64,000 bases of DNA from Dactylosporangium fulvum. GTDB taxonomy: Bacteria > Actinomycetota > Actinomycetes > Mycobacteriales > Micromonosporaceae. The stretch's first letter is position 1; each line of letters starts with the position of its first letter. A model generated the notes under the pieces. It did not search any database. It was not told the DNA's origin and saw nothing but the letters and a program-made list of their open reading frames with translations. The position numbers and the translations under genes are program-made. Location of the stretch: NCBI RefSeq assembly GCF_025137375.1, contig NZ_CP073720.1, positions 1,512,501-1,576,500 on the forward strand, in the 5' to 3' direction. Of the stretch, positions 26,857 through 35,960 are shown piece after piece.

Positions 26857-27809
26857 CCGACCGGCAGTGGCTGCTGCCCTTGCTGCCGGCGTTCCCGCTG
26901 GTGCTGCTGGTGCTGCGGTTGTGGTACCTGAGCCGCCAGAACCTCCAGACGATGCTGCTCCTGGTGCAGTACGTCAGCCCGCTCGGCCTGCTGAGCACGC
27001 TGACGATCGCGCTGCTCTGGGTCTTCCCGGCGACGATCCTGCTCACCCGGGCCCTCGGCGCGCTGCTGCTCGTCAGCGACCCGCACCGGGCCGCCCAGTC
27101 CCGGCTGGCCCGTGTCGCCGGGCGCATCCCCGACTGGGTGGTCGTCGTCGCCGTCGTCGTCGGCGCGCTCACCTGGCAGCTGCGGTTCCTGCCCACGCTG
27201 GTGATGGCCACCCTGTCGATCCTCGGCCTGGTGATCCGCCAGCGGGTCGCCAACGTCGGCGCCTACGCCGCCGCGACGGGTGTGGTGCTGCCGTTCGTCG
27301 CGGCCCTGCTGGAGTACACCTTCTTCGGCCCGGCGATCGTCGACGCGATCCGGGAGGGCGAGGCGGTGACCGTACTGCTGCTGGCACTGCCGCCGGCGGC
27401 GACGCCGCTGCTGACCGGGCCGGTGCCCGCCCGGGCGGCCCGGGCCGTCACCCACTGGCCGGCCGCGTGCGCCGCGTTCGCCACCCCGTTCCTGATCGGC
27501 GTGATCTTCCTGCGGGCGCCGATCCTGCCGACGGTCGCGATGGAGGTCGACGACGGTGTGCTCGTCGGCTCCGTCATCACCGTCGACGACCGGATGACCA
27601 CCGTGATCGACACCGGCGGCGCGGTCCGGTTCGTGCTGAACGACCACGTGCGGTCGAAGACCCTGTGCGACGCGGGCGACCGGCCGCCGGCCAGCCGGGT
27701 CACCGTCCACGGCTGGTCGGTCGAGCAGACCGCACTGTCCTGGATCGCCCCGGCCCGGCGGCCGGCGGCCATCGACCCGCGTTGCGAGGGCCGGGCTACT
27801 TCCCGGTGA
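26853..27809 (+). CDS. Polytopic membrane protein of unknown function
   Basis: 318 residues, with about seven hydrophobic segments over residues 5-220 and a C-terminal soluble tail of about 90 residues (VDDGVLVGSVITVDDRMTTV). No family is recognised. TTG 26853 overlaps the upstream TGA (TTGA) and lies 6 bases after GGGAG, so it is translationally coupled to the solute-binding protein and probably works with it. Its 3' end overlaps the convergent enoyl-CoA hydratase gene by 14 bases. Confidence 0.78.
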   Translation: MTDRQWLLPLLPAFPLVLLVLRLWYLSRQNLQTMLLLVQYVSPLGLLSTLTIALLWVFPATILLTRALGALLLVSDPHRAAQSRLARVAGRIPDWVVVVAVVVGALTWQLRFLPTLVMATLSILGLVIRQRVANVGAYAAATGVVLPFVAALLEYTFFGPAIVDAIREGEAVTVLLLALPPAATPLLTGPVPARAARAVTHWPAACAAFATPFLIGVIFLRAPILPTVAMEVDDGVLVGSVITVDDRMTTVIDTGGAVRFVLNDHVRSKTLCDAGDRPPASRVTVHGWSVEQTALSWIAPARRPAAIDPRCEGRATSR

Positions 27810-28584
27810 AGGTCGGCTTCCGCTTCTCCACGAACGCGGCCATGCCCTCGGCCTTGTCCTGCGTGGCGAAGAGCGCGGCGAACAGCTCGCTCTCCCACCG
27901 CAGGCCGGAGGCCAGGTCCAGGTCCAGACCGCCGTCGACGGCCAGCTTCGCCGCGCGCAGCGCCAGGGCGGGGCCGTCGACGAACCGGCGCACCATCTCC
28001 ACGGCGGTGTCGTAGACGGCCTCAGCTGGTACGACCCGATCCGCCAGCCCGATCGCGAGCGCCTCGTCCGCCTTGACGAACCGTCCCGTCATGACGAGGT
28101 CCTTGGCGCGCGCCGGGCCGACGAGGCGGGCGAGACGCTGCGTGCCGCCCGCGCCGGGGATGATGCCGAGTGTGATCTCCGGCTGGCCGAGCGTCGCGTC
28201 CTCGGCCACGACCCGCCAGTCCGCGGTCAGCGCCAGCTCGCAGCCGCCGCCGAGCGCATAGCCGTTGATCGCGGCGACGACCGGCTTCGGGATGCGGGCC
28301 ACGGCGTCGAACGCGCTGCTGAGCGCGCCCGCCCGGGCGGCCATCGCCGCGTAGCCCATGCCGGCCATCTCCTTGATGTCAGCACCGGCGGCGAACACCT
28401 TCGGTCCCCCGTAGAGGATGACCGCGCGGACCGACTCGTTGTCGGTGGCCTCGCGCGCTGCCTCCCGCAGCTCCTCCTGGACCTGAATGTTGAGCGCGTT
28501 CATCGGCGGCCGGTCCAGCCGGATCGTGCCGATGCCATCGGCGATCTCCAATTGAACCAGTGCGCCGGCCTTCTCCGCCACCAT
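27796..28584 (-). CDS. Enoyl-CoA hydratase/isomerase (crotonase family)
   Basis: Hydration of 2-enoyl-CoA in beta-oxidation; 262 residues. The oxyanion-hole segment (GGPKVFAAGADIKEM) and both catalytic glutamates are present, in GGGCELAL and GQPEITLG, equivalent to Glu144 and Glu164 of rat crotonase, so a true hydratase is likely. ATG 28584 follows GAGGAG by 5 bases; the frame runs on upstream without support. It overlaps the convergent membrane-protein gene by 14 bases and is monocistronic. Confidence 0.93.
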   Translation of the reverse strand: MVAEKAGALVQLEIADGIGTIRLDRPPMNALNIQVQEELREAAREATDNESVRAVILYGGPKVFAAGADIKEMAGMGYAAMAARAGALSSAFDAVARIPKPVVAAINGYALGGGCELALTADWRVVAEDATLGQPEITLGIIPGAGGTQRLARLVGPARAKDLVMTGRFVKADEALAIGLADRVVPAEAVYDTAVEMVRRFVDGPALALRAAKLAVDGGLDLDLASGLRWESELFAALFATQDKAEGMAAFVEKRKPTFTGK

Positions 28585-28645
28585 GTGTCTCCTCAACGTC
28601 GTTGTCATTGCCCGCAGCGTATTCCGCCGTACCCTGTGAAGTGCG

Positions 28646-29116
28646 ATGGCCACCACCTACTACCGCGACAACGTGGTGCACGTCAGCTCCGGCGGTGTGC
28701 GGGTCGATGACGTCTGGTATCCGCTGGAGACCCTGACGTACATCTGGCACCGGCGGACCGGCAGGCTGCGCCACGGCGGCTACATGCTGCTGACCCGTGG
28801 CCTCGGGGTGCTGGTGGTCCTCGGCCTGCTGGTCGGCGGGGGCATCCTGGCCCGGCGGATCGACTTCAGCGGCGAGCAGAAGACGATGTACATCGCCGGC
28901 GGCATCCTCGGCGTGGTCATGATCGGCGGGATCGTCGCGTTCAGCGTCGAGGCCCTGCTCGACCTGCTCGACCGGGCGCACGACCACGGCAAGGGCGTCC
29001 ACGAGATCTGGGTCCGCACCAGCGACGGCGAAACGATGATCTACTCGACGACGGACGCACCGAAGTTCGGCCAGATCTACCGCGCCCTCCAGCGCGCTGT
29101 GGAGCAAGCACCGTAG
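28646..29116 (+). CDS. DUF6232-family membrane protein
   Basis: 156 residues. The N-terminal pattern YYRDNVVHVSSGGVRVDDVWYPLETLTYIWHRR is that of DUF6232, followed by two transmembrane helices and a short soluble end that also looks like a PH-type strand pair (IWVRTSDGETMIYST). No function is known for the family. TACCCT at 28630-28635 places transcription start within a few bases of ATG 28646. It precedes two Hsp70-like genes on the same strand, with its own and their own leaderless-type promoters. Confidence 0.8.
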   Translation: MATTYYRDNVVHVSSGGVRVDDVWYPLETLTYIWHRRTGRLRHGGYMLLTRGLGVLVVLGLLVGGGILARRIDFSGEQKTMYIAGGILGVVMIGGIVAFSVEALLDLLDRAHDHGKGVHEIWVRTSDGETMIYSTTDAPKFGQIYRALQRAVEQAP

Positions 29117-29119
29117 CTC

Positions 29120-29125
29120 TAGACT
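29120..29125 (+). promoter_or_regulatory. -10 box for leaderless Hsp70-like gene 1
   Basis: TAGACT followed by 7 bases and ATG 29133, so the predicted transcript starts at or next to the start codon. No RBS is present. Confidence 0.55.
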
Positions 29126-29132
29126 CGCCCGC

Positions 29133-30980
29133 ATGGTGGCCTTGGGTGTCGACTTCGGCACGTCGCACACCGTGGCCGTCGCGCGATGGCCGGACGGGCG
29201 GGTCCGTCCGCTGCTTTTCGACGGCTCGCCACTGCTGCCGTCCGCCGTCTTCTGCGAGCCCGGCGACGCCGATCTTGTGGTCGGGCGTGACGCACTCCAC
29301 AGCGCCCGGCGGGAGCCGTCGCTGTTCGAGCCCAACCCCAAGCGCCGCATCGACGACGGATCCGTGCTGCTCGGTGAGCGCGACGTCACCGTGCACGCCC
29401 TGCTGACCGCGGTCTTCCGGCGGGTCCTCGCCGAGTTCACCCGCACCGCGGGCGGCGCACCGACGGCCGTGACGGTGACCCACCCCGCCGGCTGGGCCGC
29501 CACCCGGCGGAAGGTGCTCAAGGACGCGGCACGAGCCGCCGGTCTCACCGGCGCCGTCCTCGTCCCCGAGCCGGTGGCCGCCGCGACGTACTTCGTGCGG
29601 GTCCTGCGCCACATGGTGCCGGTCGGCTCCGCCGTCGTCGTCTACGACCTGGGCGCCGGCACGTTCGACGGCAGCGTCGTCGCGCGGACGGCGGAAGGCT
29701 TCGAGGTGCGTGCCGTCGGTGGCCGCGACGACCTCGGCGGCCTGGACTTCGACGAGGCCGCGCTCACCCTGATCGGGCGTTCCTGCCCGGCCGACGGCTG
29801 GCAGCGGCTCACGGCGCCGTCGACGGTCGAGGAGGCGCGTGCCGCCCGGCTCCTGCGCGAAGAGGTCAGGGAGGCGAAGGAGCGGCTGTCGCGGACCTCC
29901 GCGGTGACCGTCCTGGTGCCGCTGCTGGACGTTGACGTCCCGCTCACCCGCGACGAGTTCGAGGCGGCCGCGCGGCCGCTGGTGGAGCGCTCGGTGCGGG
30001 TGCTGGCGGAGACGGTACGGCTGTCGAAGGTCACCTCCGACAGCATCGCCGGCATCTTCCTCGTCGGCGGGGCGAGCCAGATGCCGCTGGTGGCGACCGA
30101 GCTGCACCGGGCGTTCGGGCGGGCGCCGGTGATGATCGAGCAGCCCGAGCTGGTGGTCGCCGAGGGCAGCGTGCTGGTCGGCCCGGCGGTGCGCCCGCGG
30201 TCCGCCAAGCCGTCGACCGAGATCGTCCCGGCCAGCCCGGCGCCGGTGATGCCGCCGCGTCCGCCGGCTGGTCCGGCGCCCGGCACGCCGGTGCCGTCCG
30301 GGCCGCTGGTGCCGCCCGGCACGCCGGTGTCACCCGGGCCGCCGGTCAGTCCCGGGCCCGCGGGGATCGTGCCGCACAGCCCGCCGCCTCCGCAGCGGCG
30401 GCCGGTGTCACCGGCGGCCGTGCCGATGATGCGGCCGGGGCCGCCGTTCGTGCCGGTACCGCCGCCGATCCATGTCGTCTATCCGCCGCCGCGGGTGGTG
30501 TACGTCCCGCAGTACGTGCTGCCGCCCGTCCCGCCTCCTCCGCGCCGCCGTCCGCCGTGGACCATCCGCTGGCCGGCGCGGTTCATGACGCTGTACGCGG
30601 TGCTGCTGTTCGTTTTTGTCGCGCTCGCGCTGCTCGTGCAGGTGGTGCAGCCGGAGAACAGGGACGAGGCCGAGTGGCGCCAGTTGCAGGGTGATGCCCT
30701 GCAGCTGGCGATCGCGGGCGCGATCCTGGCGTCGCTGCTGATCCATGCCGCCCGCCGGCTCCGGCAGGGGATGAACGGGCACCTGTGGTACCCGTTGCTG
30801 CTCTGCGGCACGCTCGGCGTGGGCGCGGTGGTCACCGGGCTGGGCCACCGGTCGGCGGAAGCGCTCGGCGTCGTGTTCCTGGCCTCGACGGTTCTCCTGC
30901 TGCTGCCGACCGCTCGGGCCTGGGTGCGCAAGCCCCCGCGTGCTCCGGAACCGGACACCTCCGAGGGCGCGGAGCGTTAG
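29133..30980 (+). CDS. Hsp70-like ATPase with Pro-rich linker and four-helix membrane tail (1)
   Basis: 615 residues. The N-terminal ~350 residues are an actin/Hsp70 ATPase domain: VDFGTSHTV (phosphate 1), VVYDLGAGTFDGS (phosphate 2), GIFLVGGASQMPLV (adenosine). No substrate-binding domain or lid follows. Instead a Pro-rich linker (about 365-476) leads to four transmembrane helices (about 483-596). It is therefore not a DnaK chaperone but a membrane-tethered Hsp70-fold ATPase, a type common in actinomycetes and uncharacterised. It is paralogous to the next gene (shared WPDGR, SPLLPSAV, FEPNPKRRID) and has a leaderless-type promoter. Confidence 0.9.
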   Translation: MVALGVDFGTSHTVAVARWPDGRVRPLLFDGSPLLPSAVFCEPGDADLVVGRDALHSARREPSLFEPNPKRRIDDGSVLLGERDVTVHALLTAVFRRVLAEFTRTAGGAPTAVTVTHPAGWAATRRKVLKDAARAAGLTGAVLVPEPVAAATYFVRVLRHMVPVGSAVVVYDLGAGTFDGSVVARTAEGFEVRAVGGRDDLGGLDFDEAALTLIGRSCPADGWQRLTAPSTVEEARAARLLREEVREAKERLSRTSAVTVLVPLLDVDVPLTRDEFEAAARPLVERSVRVLAETVRLSKVTSDSIAGIFLVGGASQMPLVATELHRAFGRAPVMIEQPELVVAEGSVLVGPAVRPRSAKPSTEIVPASPAPVMPPRPPAGPAPGTPVPSGPLVPPGTPVSPGPPVSPGPAGIVPHSPPPPQRRPVSPAAVPMMRPGPPFVPVPPPIHVVYPPPRVVYVPQYVLPPVPPPPRRRPPWTIRWPARFMTLYAVLLFVFVALALLVQVVQPENRDEAEWRQLQGDALQLAIAGAILASLLIHAARRLRQGMNGHLWYPLLLCGTLGVGAVVTGLGHRSAEALGVVFLASTVLLLLPTARAWVRKPPRAPEPDTSEGAER

Positions 30981-30991
30981 TGCGCGCCGCC

Positions 30992-30997
30992 TAGACT
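30992..30997 (+). promoter_or_regulatory. -10 box for leaderless Hsp70-like gene 2
   Basis: TAGACT, identical to the box of the upstream paralogue, followed by 7 bases and ATG 31005. No RBS. Confidence 0.55.
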
Positions 30998-31004
30998 TCC
31001 AGGC

Positions 31005-33431
31005 ATGCCTACGCCTGGGATCCGGCTCGGTGTCGACTTCGGCACCTCTAACACCGTCGCGGTGGTGCGGTGGCCGGACGGGCGTTCGCGTCCCCTGCTC
31101 TTCGAGGGCTCACCGCTGCTGCCGTCGGCCGTCTACGCCGAGCCCGCCGGTCAGATCGTCGTCGGCCGGGACGCGGTGCACAGCGCGCGCCTGGAGCCGG
31201 CCCGCTTCGAGCCCAACCCGAAGCGCCGCATCGACGAGGGCACCGTGCTGCTCGGCGACCGCGAGGTGACGGTCAACGACCTCATCGCCGTGGTGCTGCG
31301 CCGCGTGCGGGACGAGTGGACGCGCACCGTCGGGGGTGAGGCCCCCGACGTGACCGTGACGTTCCCGGCGTCGTGGGGCGCGACCCGCCGGCTGTCGGTC
31401 GCCGACGCCGCTGCCGCCGCCGGGCTCGGCCGGGTGCGGCTGGTGCCCGAGCCGGTAGCCGCCGCGGCGTATTTCACCCAGGTCCTCGGCCATGAGGTGC
31501 CGGTCGGCTCGGTGGTCGTGGTGCACGACTTCGGCGCTGGCACGTTCGACGCGTCGGTGGTGGCGCGCACCGCCGGCGGTTTTGAGGTGCTCGCCGTCGA
31601 CGGCCGTGACGACATCGGCGGCATCGACGTCGACAACGCGATCGTTGCCCACATCGGGTCGATCTGCCAGCCGCAGGACCCGGCGGCCTGGCAGCGGCTG
31701 ATGAGCCCGGCGACGGTCGAGGACCGCCGGCACCGCCGCATGCTCTGGGACGATGCCCGGGTCGCGAAGGAGCGGCTGTCCCGCCAGCCGTCCGCCGACC
31801 TGACCATCCCGCTGCTCAACGTGGACGTCCACCTGACCCGTGAGGAGCTGGAGCGCCTGGCCCAGCCGCTGCTGGAGCAGACGGTCCGCGTCACCCAGGG
31901 CGTGATGCGCTGGGCCCAGCTGAGCGAGGGCAGCATCGCCGGCGTCTTCCTCGTGGGCGGCTCGAGCCGTATGCCCCTCGTGGCGACCCTGCTCCACCGC
32001 GCCCTCGGCGCCGCCCCGGTGGCGATCGAGCAGCCCGAGCTCGTGGTCGCCGAGGGCAGCATGCTCACCGGCTCGACAGCGATCCCCGCCGGCGCGGCGC
32101 CCGCCCCGGGCCCGGCGACCGGCGTGTTCCCTCAGGTGCCGGGCTTCGACTGGCAGCAGCCCGCCCCGGCGTCCGGCCCACCGGCTGGTGCGTTCGGCCC
32201 GGCGGGTGCGTTCGGCCCGGCGGGCGTCGCCGGCCCGGGCGCGGTCGGTGGTTTCAGCGGGGTCGGTGGTTTCAGCGGGGTCGGTGGTCCGGGCGGGGTC
32301 GGTGGTCCCGGGGGAACCAGTGCTCCCGGCGGGGCCGGTGATCTCGGCGGGGCCGGTGGTTCCGGCGGGGCCGGTGGTTCCGGCGCGCCCGGTGGTTCCG
32401 GTGCAGCCGGTGGTTCCGGTGCAGCCGGTGGTTCCGGTGATCTCGGCGGGGCCGGTGGTTCCGGCGCGCCCGGTGCCCCCGGTGCCCCCGGCGGGCCCGG
32501 CGGGCCGGTGCCCGGCCAGTCGGCGGGCGTGGGCGCGGTGGGCGCGGTCGACGGGCTGCTGTGGCCCGATCTGGGCTCGATCAGCGCCGACGCGCCGGTT
32601 TCCGCGGCCCCGATGTCCGGCATCCCGGCCTCCGGGCCGCCCGGTCCGGCCCCGGCGGGTGGGTTCAGCGCCGGGCCCGCGCCCACGTATCCGGCCTCCG
32701 GTCCGCCCGTCACGAGCCCCACCTCGGCGCCGCCGCCCGGCTATCCGACTTCGGCCCCGCCCGCCGGTTACCCGACCTCGGGCACGTCGGCCGGAGGTGC
32801 GCCGGCCGGAGGTGCGCCGGCCGGAGGTGCGCCGGCCGGTTATCCAACCTCGGGCCCGCCCGCTGGAGGTGCGCCGGCCGGTTACCCGACCTCCGGGCCG
32901 CCCGCTGGGTATCCGACCTCCGGGCCGCCGGTCGGAGGGCCGCCCGCCGATGCGGGGCCGGTCTCCGCGCCGCCGGGGAACACGCGCGGGTCGGGCGGCA
33001 ACGCCAGGTCCGGGACCTACACGGCCGGGCAGGTGCCGGGGCCGCCGCCGGGGAGCAACCGGCCGGTCTCCGCGCCGCCGCAGCGGCCGGCCAGGGCCGG
33101 GCGGGTCTTCGTGTCCGGCGGGGCCGGTCCCGCGCCGAAGGTGGAGCCCGCGACCCGCTACGACGAATACGGCAAACCGGTCCGCCCCGGTGAGGTTCCG
33201 CCGCCGCTGCCGCCACGGTCCAGGCCCACCCAGCAGGCCACCCCGAGCCGCCCGCGGCCGGTTGAGGACGAGCACCGGCGGGGTCCCTTCGCCCGCGCCG
33301 TGCTCACCTTGTTCACGCTCCTGCTGCTCGTGCTCACGCCGGTCACCGCGGGATACGTCTCGTACTACCTGACGACCGATCACTGGCCGCCACCGGTGCA
33401 GGGCTGGTTGGGCGACAACACGAGCCCCTGA
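31005..33431 (+). CDS. Hsp70-like ATPase with long low-complexity region and C-terminal anchor (2)
   Basis: 808 residues. The Hsp70 ATPase domain (about 5-360) has VDFGTSNTV, VVHDFGAGTFDAS and GVFLVGGSSRMPLV. A Gly-rich stretch of GGSGGAGG/GVGGPGG units (about 412-500) is followed by a second array of PTSGPPAGY/GGAPAGGAPAG units (about 545-652), then a basic Pro-rich segment and a single transmembrane helix (about 765-790) with a short tail. It is a tandem duplicate of the preceding gene over the ATPase domain only; linkers and anchors are unrelated. The ATPase is predicted to be cytoplasmic and tethered by a long disordered leash. Partner unknown. Confidence 0.9.
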   Translation: MPTPGIRLGVDFGTSNTVAVVRWPDGRSRPLLFEGSPLLPSAVYAEPAGQIVVGRDAVHSARLEPARFEPNPKRRIDEGTVLLGDREVTVNDLIAVVLRRVRDEWTRTVGGEAPDVTVTFPASWGATRRLSVADAAAAAGLGRVRLVPEPVAAAAYFTQVLGHEVPVGSVVVVHDFGAGTFDASVVARTAGGFEVLAVDGRDDIGGIDVDNAIVAHIGSICQPQDPAAWQRLMSPATVEDRRHRRMLWDDARVAKERLSRQPSADLTIPLLNVDVHLTREELERLAQPLLEQTVRVTQGVMRWAQLSEGSIAGVFLVGGSSRMPLVATLLHRALGAAPVAIEQPELVVAEGSMLTGSTAIPAGAAPAPGPATGVFPQVPGFDWQQPAPASGPPAGAFGPAGAFGPAGVAGPGAVGGFSGVGGFSGVGGPGGVGGPGGTSAPGGAGDLGGAGGSGGAGGSGAPGGSGAAGGSGAAGGSGDLGGAGGSGAPGAPGAPGGPGGPVPGQSAGVGAVGAVDGLLWPDLGSISADAPVSAAPMSGIPASGPPGPAPAGGFSAGPAPTYPASGPPVTSPTSAPPPGYPTSAPPAGYPTSGTSAGGAPAGGAPAGGAPAGYPTSGPPAGGAPAGYPTSGPPAGYPTSGPPVGGPPADAGPVSAPPGNTRGSGGNARSGTYTAGQVPGPPPGSNRPVSAPPQRPARAGRVFVSGGAGPAPKVEPATRYDEYGKPVRPGEVPPPLPPRSRPTQQATPSRPRPVEDEHRRGPFARAVLTLFTLLLLVLTPVTAGYVSYYLTTDHWPPPVQGWLGDNTSP
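32240..32960 (+). repeat. Two coding low-complexity arrays inside Hsp70-like gene 2
   Basis: 32240-32500 repeats GGTGGTTCCGGYGSRGCC-like units (Gly-rich). 32680-32960 repeats GGAGGTGCGCCGGCC and TATCCGACCTCGGGC units (Pro/Gly-rich). Both stay in frame. Confidence 0.8.
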
Positions 33432-33448
33432 ACTTGTGAGTAACATTC
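33432..33448 (+). promoter_or_regulatory. Promoter/operator of the ilvG-like gene sharing a motif with etfBA
   Basis: ACTTGTGAGTAACATTC. TAACAT (33441-33446) lies 6 bases before ATG 33453, so it fits a leaderless -10. The ACTTGTGAGT part is an interrupted palindrome overlapping it. The same motif, with its central TGTG replaced by CACA, precedes etfBA at 41622-41638. Confidence 0.6.
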
Positions 33449-33452
33449 GCGT

Positions 33453-35075
33453 ATGACGCAGATCGACGGGCACGGCGGAGACCTGGCACTGGCCGCATTG
33501 CGGAGCGTCGGGGTCGACGAGATGTTCACCCTCTCCGGCGGACACGTCTTCCCGCTGTACGACGCGGCGAAGAAGGCCGGCGTCCGCATCGTCGACGTGC
33601 GCCACGAGCAGTCGGCGGTGTTCGCCGCCGAGGCCGTCGCCAAGCTGCAGCGCCGCCCAGGGCTCGCGGTCCTCACCGCCGGGCCCGGGGTCACCAACGG
33701 CGTCTCCGGGCTGACCAGCGCGATGTTCAACGGCGCGCCGGTCGTCGTGCTCGGCGGTCGCGCGCCGCAGTTCCGCTGGGGCTCCGGCAGTCTCCAGGAG
33801 ATGGACCACCTGCCGATCGTCCAGGCGGTCACCAAACACGCGGAGACGATCTTCGCGACCGACGAGGTCTACGCCCGGCTGCAGGCGGCGGCGCTGACCG
33901 CCCTCACCCCGCACCGCGGACCGGTCTTCGTCGACCTGCCGCTCGAGGTGGTGTTCTCGACCGCGGACGGCGTCGAGGCGACGCAGGCACAGCCCGTACC
34001 AACCCTGGAACCGGATCCCGACGAGGTGCGGAAGGCCGCCAGCATGCTCGGCGCGGCCGAGCGGCCGGTGATCATCGCCGGATCTGACGTCTGGGCCGGT
34101 GACGCGACCGCCGCCCTGCGGGAGGCCGCCGAAGCGCTGCGGATCCCGGTCTTCGCCAACGGGATGGGCCGCGGCTCCCTGCCACCGGACCACCCGCTCG
34201 CCTTCGCCCGCGCCCGGAAGGCCGCGTTCGGCGGTGCCGACGTGATCGCCGTGATCGGCACACCGCTCGACTTCCGGCTCGGCTTCGGCGACTTCGGCGG
34301 CGCCCGGGTCATCCACGTCACCGACGCCCCGTCACAGAAGGCCGGCCACGTCACACCCGCCGCGGCGCCCACCGGCGACCTCCGGCTGATCCTGTCGGCG
34401 TTCGCGAGCCACAGCGGATCCGTCGCCGGCCACGAGGACTGGATCGAGACGCTGCGCGCCGCGGAGAACAAGGCCAAGTCCAAGGAAGCCGCGGCCCTGG
34501 AGGCCGACACCGACCCGATCAAGCCCAGCCGGGTGTACGGCGAACTGCGCAAGGTCCTGGCCGAGGACGCCGTGACGATCGGCGACGGCGGCGACTTCGT
34601 CTCCTACGCCGGCAAATACCTCGAGCCGGCCCGGCCGGGCACCTGGCTCGACCCGGGTCCGTACGGCTGCCTCGGCACCGGCATGGGGTATGCGATGGGC
34701 GCCCGGATCACGTACCCGGACCGGCAGATCTGCGTGCTGATGGGCGACGGGGCAGCCGGCTTCTCGCTGATGGACGTGGAGTCGCTGGCACGGCAGGACC
34801 TGCCGGTGGTCATCGTGGTCGGCAACAACGGCATCTGGGGCCTGGAGAAGCACCCCATGCGGATGATGTACGGCTACGACGTGGCCGCCGACCTCCAGCC
34901 CGGCCTGCGCTACGACGACGTGGTGAAGGCCCTGGGCGGCGCCGGCGAGACGGTCGAGAAGCCGGGTGACCTGGCGGGTGCCCTGGGCCGGGCGTTCGAG
35001 TCCGGGGTGCCCTACCTGGTGAACGTCCTCACCGACCCCGAGGACGCCTACCCGCGGTCGTCGAACCTGGCCTAG
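33453..35075 (+). CDS. ilvG: Thiamine-diphosphate enzyme, IlvG-like (acetolactate synthase family)
   Basis: 540 residues with the three ThDP-enzyme domains. The cofactor-activating Glu52 lies in VRHEQSAVFAAEA, and the GDG...NN diphosphate motif spans GDG 431-433 to NN 458-459. Whole-length similarity, including the end VNVLTDPEDAYPRSSNLA and RWGSGSLQEMDHLP, is to the mycobacterial IlvG group rather than to the biosynthetic IlvB, so acetolactate synthesis for branched-chain amino acids is not assured; the group is of uncertain activity. No small regulatory subunit gene is adjacent. The start is leaderless-type. It is convergent with the HAD hydrolase, 13 bases apart. Confidence 0.87.
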   Translation: MTQIDGHGGDLALAALRSVGVDEMFTLSGGHVFPLYDAAKKAGVRIVDVRHEQSAVFAAEAVAKLQRRPGLAVLTAGPGVTNGVSGLTSAMFNGAPVVVLGGRAPQFRWGSGSLQEMDHLPIVQAVTKHAETIFATDEVYARLQAAALTALTPHRGPVFVDLPLEVVFSTADGVEATQAQPVPTLEPDPDEVRKAASMLGAAERPVIIAGSDVWAGDATAALREAAEALRIPVFANGMGRGSLPPDHPLAFARARKAAFGGADVIAVIGTPLDFRLGFGDFGGARVIHVTDAPSQKAGHVTPAAAPTGDLRLILSAFASHSGSVAGHEDWIETLRAAENKAKSKEAAALEADTDPIKPSRVYGELRKVLAEDAVTIGDGGDFVSYAGKYLEPARPGTWLDPGPYGCLGTGMGYAMGARITYPDRQICVLMGDGAAGFSLMDVESLARQDLPVVIVVGNNGIWGLEKHPMRMMYGYDVAADLQPGLRYDDVVKALGGAGETVEKPGDLAGALGRAFESGVPYLVNVLTDPEDAYPRSSNLA

Positions 35076-35088
35076 GACAGGGCCTGGC

Positions 35089-35769
35089 TCACTCCAGGTC
35101 CAGCACGCGCGGCAGGGAGCCGATCGAGCCGATGACCTCGTGGGCTCCCGCCGCCTGCAGGGCCTGCCGGTCGCCGGCGCCGGTCAGCACGCCGACCAGC
35201 AGCCCGGCCCCGGCCCGCTGACCGGCGATCAGGTCGAGCGGGGTGTCGCCGACGACCACCATCCGCCGGACGTCCTCGACGCCCAGCTTCAGCGCGGACA
35301 CCAGCATGAAGTCGGGGAACGGCCGGCCCCGGCCGGCGTCGGCGGGGGAGAGCACCAGGTCGACCTGGCCCCACCAGCCGAGCGCGTCCATGATCGCTTC
35401 CTGCGTGGCGCGGGCGAACCCGGTCGTCAGCACCACCTTGACACCCGCGGCGCGCAGCGTCTTGATCGCCTCGATCGCGCCGGGGATCGGCAGGACCGCG
35501 CCCTCGTCGACCAGCAGCCCGTACGCCTCTTCGAACGTCTCGTTGGCCGCCTGCGCCCGCCGCTCGTCGCCGTCGAGCAGCAGCCGGAACACCTCGATGC
35601 GGCTGCGGCCCATGGTCTTGCGTACGACAGCCAGCATCCGCTCGTGCTGCGGGGTGCCCGGTGCGACGCCCTCACCCGCGAAGGCCACCGTGAAGGCCTG
35701 CTCAACCAGGCCGTCGTCCCGCACCGTCGTGCCTGCCATGTCGATGCAGGCGAGCTGCCACGCTGTCAT
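35089..35769 (-). CDS. HAD-superfamily phosphonatase-like hydrolase
   Basis: 226 residues. The nucleophile motif DMAGTTVRD, the Thr of motif II in VVLTTGF and the acidic GDTPLDLIAG motif define a HAD phosphatase with a helical cap, closest in pattern to the phosphonatase-like (PhnX-related) subfamily. Phosphonate-uptake genes are absent nearby, so the substrate may be another small phosphate ester. ATG 35769 is preferred; upstream codons are not family-like. It is divergent from the DUF1206 gene. Confidence 0.85.
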   Translation of the reverse strand: MTAWQLACIDMAGTTVRDDGLVEQAFTVAFAGEGVAPGTPQHERMLAVVRKTMGRSRIEVFRLLLDGDERRAQAANETFEEAYGLLVDEGAVLPIPGAIEAIKTLRAAGVKVVLTTGFARATQEAIMDALGWWGQVDLVLSPADAGRGRPFPDFMLVSALKLGVEDVRRMVVVGDTPLDLIAGQRAGAGLLVGVLTGAGDRQALQAAGAHEVIGSIGSLPRVLDLE

Positions 35770-35960
35770 CGCGCAATCTGAGCACGCGGAAAAGGCGTGA
35801 CGGTGAACAGCGTGAGACACCGTACAAAACGTCTAGAAGGCTCCCGCTTTGCGCAGCTTCCCGGGGCGGCACACCAGGCCCGGCCGCCGGCCATCCGGCG
35901 CGGTGCGCCGTCGTCCGTCCGCACGTTTGCCGGCATGCCCAACTTGGGGAATCAGAGAAC

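Noticed and set aside
33453..35075. Biosynthetic acetolactate synthase IlvB of the branched-chain pathway
   Set aside because: Sequence features follow the IlvG group and no ilvN/ilvC neighbours exist.
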